DNA of 64,000 nucleotides from positions 314,640 through 378,639 of the forward strand of contig NZ_CH724148.1 in NCBI RefSeq assembly GCF_000153225.1, in the 5' to 3' direction. Below are positions 54,037 through 61,889 of the stretch, piece after piece; position 1 is the first letter of the stretch, and the number at the start of each line of letters is the position of its first letter. Below the pieces are notes generated by a model. That model made no database searches, was not told the DNA's origin, and saw only the letters and a program-made list of their open reading frames with translations. A program made the position numbers and the translations under genes. Origin of the DNA: Polaribacter irgensii 23-P (lineage in GTDB: Bacteria; Bacteroidota; Bacteroidia; Flavobacteriales; Flavobacteriaceae).

Positions 54037-55302
54037 CTAATCTTCTGGATTTACAATTTTCATAGTAACTACATCTATTTTTGCACCACTTGTATTGAGA
54101 ATTCGAATTTCAAAACCTTCAATATCTAGCACCTCATTTTCTTCTGGTATGTTCTCTGTATGCTCAAGTATAAAACCACCAAGAGTCTCATAGGCCTCCG
54201 ATTTTGGAATTTCTAAATCGTATTCTTCGTTTAAATAATCTACTTCCAATCTTGCTGAAAATTTAAACGTAAATTCATCTATTTTCTCTTCTAAAAACTC
54301 TTGAGAATCGTGTTCGTCTTCAATTTCACCAAACAACTCCTCTACAATATCCTCTACTGTTATCATACCTGAAGTGCCTCCATATTCGTCTACCACTACG
54401 GCAACACTTTTGCGCTTCTTCATCAAGATATTTAAGATGTTGTTGATCATCATCGATTCTGGTACAATTTCAATAGGAAGTAAAATAGATTTAATAGTTT
54501 TTGGTTTTTTAAAAAGCTCAAAAGCATTTATATATCCAACTACATCGTCCATAGAGGACTTATACACCAGCACCTTAGACAGGCCAGTTTCAATAAAAAT
54601 ACTTTCTAGATTGGTTACCTTCTCATGAATTTCTACAGCTGTAATTTCTGTCCTAGGCACCATTACCTCTCTTCCTTTTACATTGTGAAATCCTAATGCA
54701 TTTTGAAAAATCTGAATTTCAGAATCCATTTCATCGTCATCATTACCCGTTTCTAACTGCTCAATAATATAATTCCCCAACTCCTCTTTACTAAATTCTA
54801 CTTGCTGCTCGTCTGCATTTGTTTTAAAAAAGACGCGCAAAAAGAAATCTGAAATTAAAGTTATAAATTCTGAAAAGAAATGAAACAATACATAAAAGAT
54901 GTATGCTGGTAACGCAAATATTTTCAAAACCTCATTTGCATAAATTCTAAAAATAGCTTTTGGTAAAAACTCTGCAGTAACCAATATAACAATGGTAGAA
55001 ATAACAGTCTGAGTGATTAATATTGAAAAATTATTAAACGTTCCTAAAGGCAGGACTCGAACTAAAAATCTTCCCATGTAATAACTATATACGACGAGCG
55101 CAATGTTATTTCCCACTAACATTGTGGTGATAAACTTTGAAGATTTTTGTGTGATTTTGTTTAGAATTCTGGGAATAAAGCCCTCGCGCTTTTTCTCTAA
55201 CTCGATGTGCAGCTTATTTGCAGAAACAAATGCAATTTCCATCCCCGAAAAAAAAGCGGAAAGTATGATGGATAAGAATATAATAATAAGCTCAATTCCC
55301 AT
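54037..55302 (-). CDS. CNNM/HlyC-CorC family protein with CBS pair (hemolysin-like)
   Basis: A 421-residue protein. The N-terminal CNNM (DUF21) domain has four hydrophobic segments and begins LSAFFSGMEIAFVSANK; two CBS domains follow (MVPRTEI at the first, VVVDEYGGTSGMITVEDIVEELFGEI at the second), and a C-terminal CorC_HlyC domain (YETLGGFILEH) ends the protein. Members affect Mg2+ efflux or, in flavobacteria, are related to GldE of the gliding machinery. No gldD is adjacent, so GldE is only possible. It lies in the envelope operon. Confidence 0.92.
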   Translation of the reverse strand: MGIELIIIFLSIILSAFFSGMEIAFVSANKLHIELEKKREGFIPRILNKITQKSSKFITTMLVGNNIALVVYSYYMGRFLVRVLPLGTFNNFSILITQTVISTIVILVTAEFLPKAIFRIYANEVLKIFALPAYIFYVLFHFFSEFITLISDFFLRVFFKTNADEQQVEFSKEELGNYIIEQLETGNDDDEMDSEIQIFQNALGFHNVKGREVMVPRTEITAVEIHEKVTNLESIFIETGLSKVLVYKSSMDDVVGYINAFELFKKPKTIKSILLPIEIVPESMMINNILNILMKKRKSVAVVVDEYGGTSGMITVEDIVEELFGEIEDEHDSQEFLEEKIDEFTFKFSARLEVDYLNEEYDLEIPKSEAYETLGGFILEHTENIPEENEVLDIEGFEIRILNTSGAKIDVVTMKIVNPED

Positions 55303-55317
55303 TCAGAAATTTATAAA

Positions 55318-55518
55318 CTATTGATTTTGACTATTTCTTTTTTCTACTTTTTTTCTAAAATGTCTTTTAAAGAAGAACATAAAGATCGTTAAAGCTGCAA
55401 AACCTAAAAACAAATAAGCTCTGCTTCTTTCTTCGCTCCATCGAACAACACCTTCCACCAAACAAATAAACCCTACCACTAAATACCCGTATTGAAAAAA
55501 TTTCCAAAGTTTGTTCAT
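55318..55518 (-). CDS. Small two-span membrane protein, unknown function
   Basis: A 66-residue protein with two hydrophobic stretches (about 9-24 and 34-50) and a highly basic C-terminus (KRHFRKKVEKRNSQ). It lies between lptC (4 bp upstream) and the CNNM gene (15 bp downstream), on the same strand, and is conserved in this position in related genomes as far as I recall. No function is known. Confidence 0.8.
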   Translation of the reverse strand: MNKLWKFFQYGYLVVGFICLVEGVVRWSEERSRAYLFLGFAALTIFMFFFKRHFRKKVEKRNSQNQ

Positions 55519-55522
55519 AATT

Positions 55523-56086
55523 TTATTCTTTTGTTGCTATTCTTCCTATTGTTTTTTTTGCTAAATGTTCACTTAAATCTTCTTTACATTCAAAACCAAT
55601 TCCTTGAATCGTGTCCTGTTCTTTGTACAAAGTAAATGCTTTTTCTGACACGAAATATTTTGTTTTTTGATCCCAAAATAACTGTACTGTTTCCAACCTC
55701 GATTTATCTGTATGATTTAAAACTACTACATTCCCTTGAATCTCTGAAACTTCTGTTTTGGAATAAGACCGAGCATAATCCCCAATTATAGTTACCGAAT
55801 CTTTTCCTTCATTTTCAAAATTAATGATTTTAATTCCTTCGGGAAACTCGTTGTACGGATGTTTTTTACGATTGCTAAAATCTAGGAGTATTGGCGTTAT
55901 TAATTTAGACGTAACTCTCCCAGAATCTTTATAAACATGATATGCTTCTTTCGCAATACCAATTGGTAAATTTTTTTCTTCTAAAAAGTTACGAACCTCT
56001 TCCGAATTATTTGAGCATGCAAAAAGCATTGTTGTAAACGAAGTTACAACAATGCTTTTTGCTACTATTTGTGTATGGTTTTTCAA
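55523..56086 (-). CDS. lptC: LPS export periplasmic protein LptC, lipoprotein type
   Basis: A 187-residue protein of the LptC family, which in E. coli bridges the LptBFG transporter and LptA during lipopolysaccharide transport. The lipoprotein signal ends FACSNN. The OstA-like beta-jellyroll region is seen in the stretches YSKTEVSEIQGNVVVLNHTDKSRLETVQLFWDQKTKYF and DTIQGIGFECKEDLSE. The start is TTG at 56084-56086; an internal Met would destroy the signal. It lies 4 bp after the TPR gene. Confidence 0.88.
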   Translation of the reverse strand: MKNHTQIVAKSIVVTSFTTMLFACSNNSEEVRNFLEEKNLPIGIAKEAYHVYKDSGRVTSKLITPILLDFSNRKKHPYNEFPEGIKIINFENEGKDSVTIIGDYARSYSKTEVSEIQGNVVVLNHTDKSRLETVQLFWDQKTKYFVSEKAFTLYKEQDTIQGIGFECKEDLSEHLAKKTIGRIATKE

Positions 56087-56090
56087 ACAA

Positions 56091-57422
56091 CTATTTATTT
56101 GGTATTCTTACCGTTTCTCCAATCCAACATTTTATTGTGAATTTTCCTCCGGGAATTGCTGTTGCATTAAAAATATCTTTTTGACTTGGTACATTTGCAG
56201 CATAGGTGCTAATATATTTTCTTGCTTTTGCAGTAATACTTGGATCTACAGCAGCAGCTCTTTTCGCCATGTTTAAAGCGGCTACATAAACCATTCTTTT
56301 TTCAAACAAATTTTCTCCACAGTCATTTACACTTCCTTGATACAAAGTAGCAATAAACAAATATGCACTTCCATAACGCGGGTTGAAAGTTAATGCTTCT
56401 CTGGCTAAACTTCTGGCTTTACTCAATTGTCCTCTGTCTTTTGCCGATTGTGCAAACTTTAATTTATACTTCGCTTTCTTCAAAACATCTGTTTCAATTT
56501 CGAAAGACTTGAGTCGCATTGCAGATGCTCCGGACTCATCGCCATTATTTTCTAAAACGTTTGCTAGGAAAGCGTAAGCTTCAGGAGAGGGAGACGCTTC
56601 TGCAAATGAACGCACTAGCTTTTCAAATAAAGGTTCTTTTTGACATCCTTTGTTGAACATTCTAGAAACCGATCTTTTCAACCAAACTGCATCCATTTTA
56701 TTCGCCTCAAAATCTCTTTCGTAAAGCGGAACTAAGCGTTCACAAGTTGCAATTTCTGAAATTATTGCATCCAAACCCCCTTCTACTGTTCCCAAAGCTT
56801 TTGAATTTATGGTGTACGCTCTTTTTAATTGCGCACCTCTCTTATCTAGTACTTTAGTAGTATCGCTGTATTTGATTAGTTTTTTGGCATAACCTGCAAG
56901 TTTGATATTTACATTTTCTAACACGTCATCATAGGTATCAAAAACTTTCTGTGGGTTCGTATCTTTGTTTCGATCAGTTACCCCTTGAAAATAAATATAT
57001 AAATTCTTAACACCCATTTTTGTTGGATCTATACTGTACCCTTTTTCTAGAATAGAAAAAATAACGTCATCTGAGGCTAACTTATTCTCAAATAAATAAG
57101 TGGCGTAATCACTATGTACTTTTGCAGGGTTCTGCTTCGGGTAGTATTGCAATCGCTGCTCATAAACCCTTTGTGCCAAAACAGGATCTTTTCTGATATC
57201 TTCTGCAAGTGTAGAACCTATTTTATAGATATTTACAGATAAATCTTTACAATTATCTAATAGAAAAATCCAATTTACATACGCTTCTTCGTATTTTTTA
57301 GATTGATAATCACCTTTAAAAAGATTATACTTGATAGTACAATCTTGGTTTGCATTTTGAGCATTTGTTTCAAGTGTTGTTATCAATAACAAAGCAGCTA
57401 GTAAAAACGTAATTTTATTCAT
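56091..57422 (-). CDS. Exported TPR protein of unknown function
   Basis: A 443-residue protein with a signal peptide ending NAQ (MNKITFLLAALLLITTLETNAQ). It is helical with several TPR-like units (NLFKGDYQSKKYEEAYVNWIFLL, AKSARSLAREAL..., YGSAYLFIATLY). Related proteins are found in the same gene order in flavobacteria. It may act as a periplasmic scaffold with the outer-membrane protein encoded upstream. No more specific function is supported. Confidence 0.8.
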   Translation of the reverse strand: MNKITFLLAALLLITTLETNAQNANQDCTIKYNLFKGDYQSKKYEEAYVNWIFLLDNCKDLSVNIYKIGSTLAEDIRKDPVLAQRVYEQRLQYYPKQNPAKVHSDYATYLFENKLASDDVIFSILEKGYSIDPTKMGVKNLYIYFQGVTDRNKDTNPQKVFDTYDDVLENVNIKLAGYAKKLIKYSDTTKVLDKRGAQLKRAYTINSKALGTVEGGLDAIISEIATCERLVPLYERDFEANKMDAVWLKRSVSRMFNKGCQKEPLFEKLVRSFAEASPSPEAYAFLANVLENNGDESGASAMRLKSFEIETDVLKKAKYKLKFAQSAKDRGQLSKARSLAREALTFNPRYGSAYLFIATLYQGSVNDCGENLFEKRMVYVAALNMAKRAAAVDPSITAKARKYISTYAANVPSQKDIFNATAIPGGKFTIKCWIGETVRIPNK

Positions 57423-57439
57423 TTTTAAAATTTTATAAA

Positions 57440-58738
57440 TTAATCAATTTTTCTTTTTCTAAACCAAGATTGTGCGCCAGAAGCCGTCAAAGACAAACTG
57501 ATTCTTACATTGAAGTAGTTCTCTTCAATTAAGTTATTTGCAGTAGTACCCCTTTTACCAAATTCAAAACCCAAGTTTATGCTAGAAGCTTGTTTCAATG
57601 GTAAACCCAGACCAAAAGACATGCCAAAGTCCTCAATTGATGTAAAATTAGAACTGGTATCCACACCATTAATCGCCAACCCTAATTTCTCGTATTTTAA
57701 ACCGGCGCGATAAGTAACCCTTTTAAGATAACTTGAAATTGAATTTATTTTCGGCAGATAAAAACCTCCTAAAGACAGTCTATTAGATCGCTCATACCGA
57801 TATGCCGAAGCTGAATTGTTTATAAAACCATCTGCTTGCAATGCATCTTGATTTTGAAATTCTGCACCTACATGCCACTTATCGTATACACCCAAACCAA
57901 TTCCTAAAACAGTTTTCATCGGTAATTTATAAGCACCAGAAATCGCGCTACTTGCAATGGTATCTCGTGGGATGTCAGCCCCTCCTCCAGAAACAGTGAG
58001 TGAGTACAAATATTCATCTCCAGTAGTATTTAAATCGCTTCCTAGCTTTATCGTGGCTCCAGCATTTAGATACTTTTTATTCTTTAATATTTTATTGTAT
58101 TGTGCTCCAAAGGTTACGGCAGTTCCACGAATAACACTTTCTTCTTTATACCGCGTTGCTAATGCAACAGCTGCTCTTTGATTAAGAATGCTGTTTTCTA
58201 TGGCTCCAAAACTGTACTCAATTTCAATTCCTAGAGCCAATTCTTTGAAGGCCTTTATTCCAAAACTACCAAAAAGTCTGTTCACACCACCTTCGCCACT
58301 ATAAACAGTAATGGCTGATAATTCATTATCCCCCTTGTAAGTATTGTTTGTTAAAGAATATCCCACAGATGATAATGGCTGCAAACCGAATGAAAATCCC
58401 GCTTTGTCACCTATAGGAAAGCCTAAGGCGATATAATTTAAACTTGTTGATATTGAACTCTGCTCAGTTTCTGCGGTTTTTAAAGTAAGATCATTGTTTA
58501 GAACTCCAAAGGCATACGTTGTCTGTCTTAAAAAAGCATTTGCAGCAGGATTTGTAAAATTCAAATACTTGAAATGGTTGAAGGCTACTCCAATGCCCCC
58601 CATTGTTGCATTTTCAACTGTTTTCGGTGTATACTGGTCTCCAATTCCAAAAAAAGAATAGGGAGAGGAGCTTGTTCTTTGGCCAAGTAGGGTTGTTGCA
58701 CTTATAAATAAAGAAACTATTAAAATCTTTCTAATCAT
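57440..58738 (-). CDS. Outer-membrane beta-barrel protein
   Basis: A 432-residue exported protein (signal MIRKILIVSLFISATTLLGQ). It is rich in alternating beta strands with aromatic ends (YALGFPIGDKAGFSFGLQPLSSVGYS, YFNVRISLSLTASG) and has the N-terminal SSPYSFFGIGDQ motif typical of FadL/PorV-like Bacteroidota barrels. It may transport hydrophobic compounds or form part of an export system. Its ATG overlaps the coaX stop as ATGA. Confidence 0.85.
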   Translation of the reverse strand: MIRKILIVSLFISATTLLGQRTSSSPYSFFGIGDQYTPKTVENATMGGIGVAFNHFKYLNFTNPAANAFLRQTTYAFGVLNNDLTLKTAETEQSSISTSLNYIALGFPIGDKAGFSFGLQPLSSVGYSLTNNTYKGDNELSAITVYSGEGGVNRLFGSFGIKAFKELALGIEIEYSFGAIENSILNQRAAVALATRYKEESVIRGTAVTFGAQYNKILKNKKYLNAGATIKLGSDLNTTGDEYLYSLTVSGGGADIPRDTIASSAISGAYKLPMKTVLGIGLGVYDKWHVGAEFQNQDALQADGFINNSASAYRYERSNRLSLGGFYLPKINSISSYLKRVTYRAGLKYEKLGLAINGVDTSSNFTSIEDFGMSFGLGLPLKQASSINLGFEFGKRGTTANNLIEENYFNVRISLSLTASGAQSWFRKRKID

Positions 58739-59463
58739 TTTTCTACGTTAAATTTTAATATTTCATTTAATCCTTCTAAAAGAAAATTTTGATTGGCAAA
58801 TATGCTACTTTTAAATTGTTTTGACAAGAATTTTGTGTCTCCTCCTGTTAAAACTATTGTTAAATCACAATATTCCTTCTGATAGTCTTCTATATAGCCT
58901 TTTATCTCTTTTTGTACCCCATTTAAAACTCCCGAAATAATGCTCTCTTTAGTGGTATTTCCCGTTAAATTATTACCTTCAAAAACATCTACTAAAGGCA
59001 GATTTGCCGTAAAGAGATGTAAAGATTGATAGCGCATTTTTATGCCAGGAGAAATTGCACCTCCCAAATACACCGCGCTACTCGTTACAAAGTCGTAAGT
59101 AATACAAGTTCCTGCATCAATCACTAAAACGTTTTTATTTGGAAATTTTACCACGGCAGCAGCTACCAAAGCAATCCTGTCCACTCCAAGTGTTTTTGGC
59201 GTCTTATATTCGTTTTTAAACGGTACTTTCGATGCCGAAGAGACTACCTGAAAGGTCGTAATAGCATTTAATTGTGCCCATTTTTTTTCTGAAAGCGCTG
59301 TTACATTAGATATAATTCCAGTAGTAATGTTATTTTCCTTTGCAATTTTCTTTATTTCCGAAATAATTTTTGTTTTGTCAAAAACAAACAAAGAAATACA
59401 TTTATCTCCCTCAAAAACAGCGGCTTTAACGCGAGAATTACCAATATCAATCACTAAGTTCAT
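58735..59463 (-). CDS. coaX: Type III pantothenate kinase
   Basis: A 242-residue ASKHA-fold kinase that phosphorylates pantothenate at the start of CoA synthesis. The N-terminal DIGNSRVKAAVF phosphate loop, TLGVDRIALVAAA and VIDAGTCITYDFV motifs are diagnostic of CoaX. It heads the envelope operon and overlaps the outer-membrane protein gene by 4 bp. A TAAATTTG element ends 5 bp upstream of the ATG, which may produce a leaderless transcript. Confidence 0.96.
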   Translation of the reverse strand: MNLVIDIGNSRVKAAVFEGDKCISLFVFDKTKIISEIKKIAKENNITTGIISNVTALSEKKWAQLNAITTFQVVSSASKVPFKNEYKTPKTLGVDRIALVAAAVVKFPNKNVLVIDAGTCITYDFVTSSAVYLGGAISPGIKMRYQSLHLFTANLPLVDVFEGNNLTGNTTKESIISGVLNGVQKEIKGYIEDYQKEYCDLTIVLTGGDTKFLSKQFKSSIFANQNFLLEGLNEILKFNVEK

Positions 59464-59467
59464 CAGA

Positions 59468-59475
59468 CAAATTTA
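59468..59475 (-). promoter_or_regulatory. -7 promoter element directly before coaX
   Basis: The minus strand reads TAAATTTG; the final G is only 5 bases from the coaX ATG, so transcription may begin at or next to the start codon. Confidence 0.45.
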
Positions 59476-59537
59476 GCTAAAAAATAAAAAATAACACAAT
59501 TTTTGAAGTTTTCTTTAGCAGATGTAAAAAAACATTT

Positions 59538-59545
59538 TATATTTG
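59538..59545 (+). promoter_or_regulatory. -7 promoter element for tRNA-Phe
   Basis: TATATTTG (TAnnTTTG), 16 bp upstream of the mature tRNA 5' end. Confidence 0.6.
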
Positions 59546-59561
59546 CATCCGCTAAGGCAAT

Positions 59562-59634
59562 GGTACCTTAGCTCAGTTGGTAGAGCAAAGGACTGAAAAT
59601 CCTTGTGTCCCTGGTTCGATTCCTGGAGGTACCA
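59562..59634 (+). tRNA. tRNA-Phe (GAA)
   Basis: A 73-nt tRNA. The acceptor stem pairs GGTACCT (59562-59568) with AGGTACC (59627-59633); the D arm AGCTCAGTTGGTAGAGC, the anticodon stem AAGGA/TCCTT with loop CTGAAAA (anticodon GAA at 59595-59597), and the T loop TTCGATT are all present. The T stem has one T-T mismatch. The genome does not encode the CCA tail (ACA follows). Confidence 0.97.
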
Positions 59635-59849
59635 CATTAAACACTCGTAACAGTCTATTTATTAGAATGTTACGATTTTTTTGTTTCTCACAACCTCTTC
59701 AGTATAGCTATATTTGCACCATTTTTCTTGAAACCTTATTAACGTATACTGCTGTTATTCAAATTGTTCGTGCAGATAGATGCCAATAAATCATTTAAAA
59801 ATTATTAATGATTCTATAATTATGTAAGAAGGTGTAAACTGTTCCTATA

Positions 59850-59882
59850 TTCAAGGGTCTTTAAAACTCACTGAATTCAGGG
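59850..59882. promoter_or_regulatory. Candidate operator related to the response-regulator sites
   Basis: CTGAATTCAGGG at 59871-59882 repeats 12 of 14 bases of the palindrome seen before the response regulator; TTCAAGGG at 59850-59857 is a weaker half-site 26 bp upstream. They precede the DUF285 gene remnant by 12-44 bp. The rest of 59635-59849 shows nothing clear. Confidence 0.35.
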
Positions 59883-59893
59883 ATTGACGCGTC

Positions 59894-60806
59894 TTGTTTT
59901 ATTTTCTACGGTTACAAAAAAATAATACGAAGAAAATTACTTTTTTATTCGTATTTTTTTCAATGTTTGGATATTCCCAAACCCCAATTACCGATGCTAA
60001 TATTCAAACTGCGATAAACACTTGTTTAAGCACAAAACCTGAAGATGGAATGTGTAGTGAAAGTGAATATGGTATTATGCCAGAATGGGATGTAAGTCAA
60101 GTAACTAATATCTCAAATGCTTTTTTGGGGAAAACTGATTTTAACGGTGACATTAATGGCTGGGATGTAAGTAATGTTACTAATATGACGTGTATGTTTC
60201 TAGAAGTAGGCTCTTTCAATAAAGATGTAAGTGACTGGAATGAGAGCAGTGTAACTAATATGAATGATCTATTTGCTAATACCACTGCTTTCAATAAACC
60301 TATGGGAGATTGGGATGTGCGTAATGTAACTAATATGACTTCTATGTTTCAAGGAGCATCTTCTTTCAATGGAGGATATAAGTTCTTGGGATGTGAGTAG
60401 TGTAACCGATATGAGTTATATGTTTTTAGGAGCCACTGCCTTCAATCAAAATATATCAGGTTGGTGCGTTACAGATATTGGCACAGAGCCAACTTTTTTT
60501 AGTACTAATTCAGCGTTGTCTGACAGTAATAAACCAGTTTGGGGCACGTGTCCAGATTCTTCTCTTGGGGTTAATGACCAAAACTTAACCAACGTTTCCA
60601 TGTACCCAAATCCAACAGACAGTACTTTGTTCATATCGGGGAATGAAAGTCCGATAGCAGTGACTATTTACAATGTGTTGGGTAAAAAAGTACTTTCTAT
60701 AAAAAATACAAACAACATTAACGTAAAAGCATTAACAAGTGGTGTGTATACCATCCGTATTTCAGAGGGTAGACGTCAAACCAATAGAAAGTTTGTAAAG
60801 AACTAA
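59894..60806 (+). pseudogene. Broken DUF285 (BspA-like) surface protein with T9SS sorting domain
   Basis: Two frames together encode an exported protein. The first frame has a signal peptide (KKITFLFVFFSMFGYSQ) and DUF285 repeats of 25 residues, each beginning WDVSNVTNM and containing MF...FN; it ends at a TAG (60398-60400). The second frame continues the repeats (DISSWDVSSVTDMSYMFLGATAFNQ) and ends in a type A T9SS sorting domain (VSMYPNPTDSTLFI...GVYTIRISEG). A one-base insertion near 60371-60376 (GGAGG) explains the break. No ATG starts the signal peptide: the expected position is ACG at 59927-59929, and only a TTG at 59894 opens the frame. It is likely a recent pseudogene, though sequencing error is possible. 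Confidence 0.8.
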
Positions 60807-60870
60807 ATCTAAAACACTCCGTTTAAGTATAACGCTGCTGTTTACCAAAGTAAACTTAATAATAGAAACC

Positions 60871-60900
60871 AAAACCCACTTATTTACTTCGGTGGGTTTT
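60871..60900. terminator. Bidirectional intrinsic terminator between the DUF285 remnant and lysR
   Basis: AAAACCCAC (60871-60879) pairs with GTGGGTTTT (60892-60900) around a 12-base loop, with T-rich flanks on both sides. Confidence 0.75.
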
Positions 60901-60927
60901 CTGTTTCAAATCTATAGCGAACAACTC

Positions 60928-61806
60928 CTAAAGGAATTGAAGCACCTCTTTAAGCATCGGATTAGTATTCTTGTTGTTCCAAATTATAGAAAGTGTTGTT
61001 TTTTGTGAAATCATATCCAATTCTATAAATTTGATTTGATACCCCCGTTTTTGTGCTAAGGATTTTGGCACAATAGAAATTCCAAGTTTATTTTCTACCA
61101 ACTTAAAAATAGAACTCGAATGGATAGTGTTGTGAGAATTTAGAGGCGTAAAACCACAATCATCAAAAATTTGCATGACTTTTTCGTGATATGACGCGCT
61201 GTATTGTGCATCAAAAAGAATAAAAGATGCTTCTTTAAACTGTCTCAAACTTTTAAAGTTACCCGCATCTACCTCGTGGTCTTTTGGCAATACCAAACAG
61301 AAATTTTCCTTTAAAATCGGTTTAATTTCTAAAGTCCTAGGTATTCTCTCTAGACGCACAAAGCCAATATCCAAAGAAAAAGAAAGTAAACCTTCAATTT
61401 GTTTTTGATTGTCAATTTCTTTTAAATTGTACAAAATATTCGGGTGATCTTTTTCGAAACGCAACAACAAATTAGGAATCACATCTTGCATGGCTGAACC
61501 TACATATCCAATTTTCAATGCTCCGCTCTTCCCGTCCTGTAATAATTTTGCATTTTCTAAAGTATGCGAAAGTGTTTCTAATTGCAACGAAAATTCTACT
61601 TTTAAATAGGCACCAACCTTTGTTAACACAACTTTTCTGTTGTGTCTTTCAAACAAAACAACACCCAAAGCTTCCTCTAGAATTTTAATCTGACGACTAA
61701 GTCCTGGCTGAGAAATAAATAATTTCTCAGCCGCCTTTCTAAAATGTAATTCTTCCGCAACTGCTAAAAAGTAGCGCATGTGCCGCAACTCTATTTGATA
61801 ACTCAT
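60928..61806 (-). CDS. LysR family transcriptional regulator
   Basis: A 292-residue LysR-type regulator. ATG 61806 (MSYQIELRHMRYFLAVAEEL) is chosen. The N-terminal HTH reads FRKAAEKLFISQPGLSRQIKILEEALGVVLFERHNRKV, and the rest is the substrate-binding domain of the IlvY/CbbR type. It is divergent from hutH, with an inverted repeat TTGATGC/GCATCAA in the 83-bp space, so it is a good candidate regulator of histidine utilisation. The effector is unknown. Confidence 0.93.
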   Translation of the reverse strand: MSYQIELRHMRYFLAVAEELHFRKAAEKLFISQPGLSRQIKILEEALGVVLFERHNRKVVLTKVGAYLKVEFSLQLETLSHTLENAKLLQDGKSGALKIGYVGSAMQDVIPNLLLRFEKDHPNILYNLKEIDNQKQIEGLLSFSLDIGFVRLERIPRTLEIKPILKENFCLVLPKDHEVDAGNFKSLRQFKEASFILFDAQYSASYHEKVMQIFDDCGFTPLNSHNTIHSSSIFKLVENKLGISIVPKSLAQKRGYQIKFIELDMISQKTTLSIIWNNKNTNPMLKEVLQFL

Positions 61807-61815
61807 AGTTATTAA

Positions 61816-61847
61816 TTGATGCAATAAACAATATCAATAAGCATCAA
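61816..61847. promoter_or_regulatory. Candidate LysR operator between lysR and hutH
   Basis: TTGATGC (61816-61822) and GCATCAA (61841-61847) form a perfect 7-bp inverted repeat with an 18-bp AT-rich spacer, placed about -54 to -23 relative to the predicted hutH transcript start. Confidence 0.55.
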
Positions 61848-61856
61848 AAATAAGAA

Positions 61857-61864
61857 TAACTTTG
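61857..61864 (+). promoter_or_regulatory. -7 promoter element for hutH
   Basis: TAACTTTG (TAnnTTTG), 25 bp upstream of ATG 61890. Confidence 0.6.
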
Positions 61865-61889
61865 AAAAGAACACCAGATACTTGAAAAA

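Noticed and set aside
60090-60480. Regular 75-nt repeats, at first sight CRISPR-like or VNTR-like
   Set aside because: They are the coding repeats of the DUF285 surface protein (25-residue WDVSNVTNM units) without identical repeat/spacer structure.
59562-60900. tRNA-Phe as an integration site for a mobile element carrying the DUF285 gene
   Set aside because: No integrase, no repeated tRNA 3' end and no second junction were found downstream.
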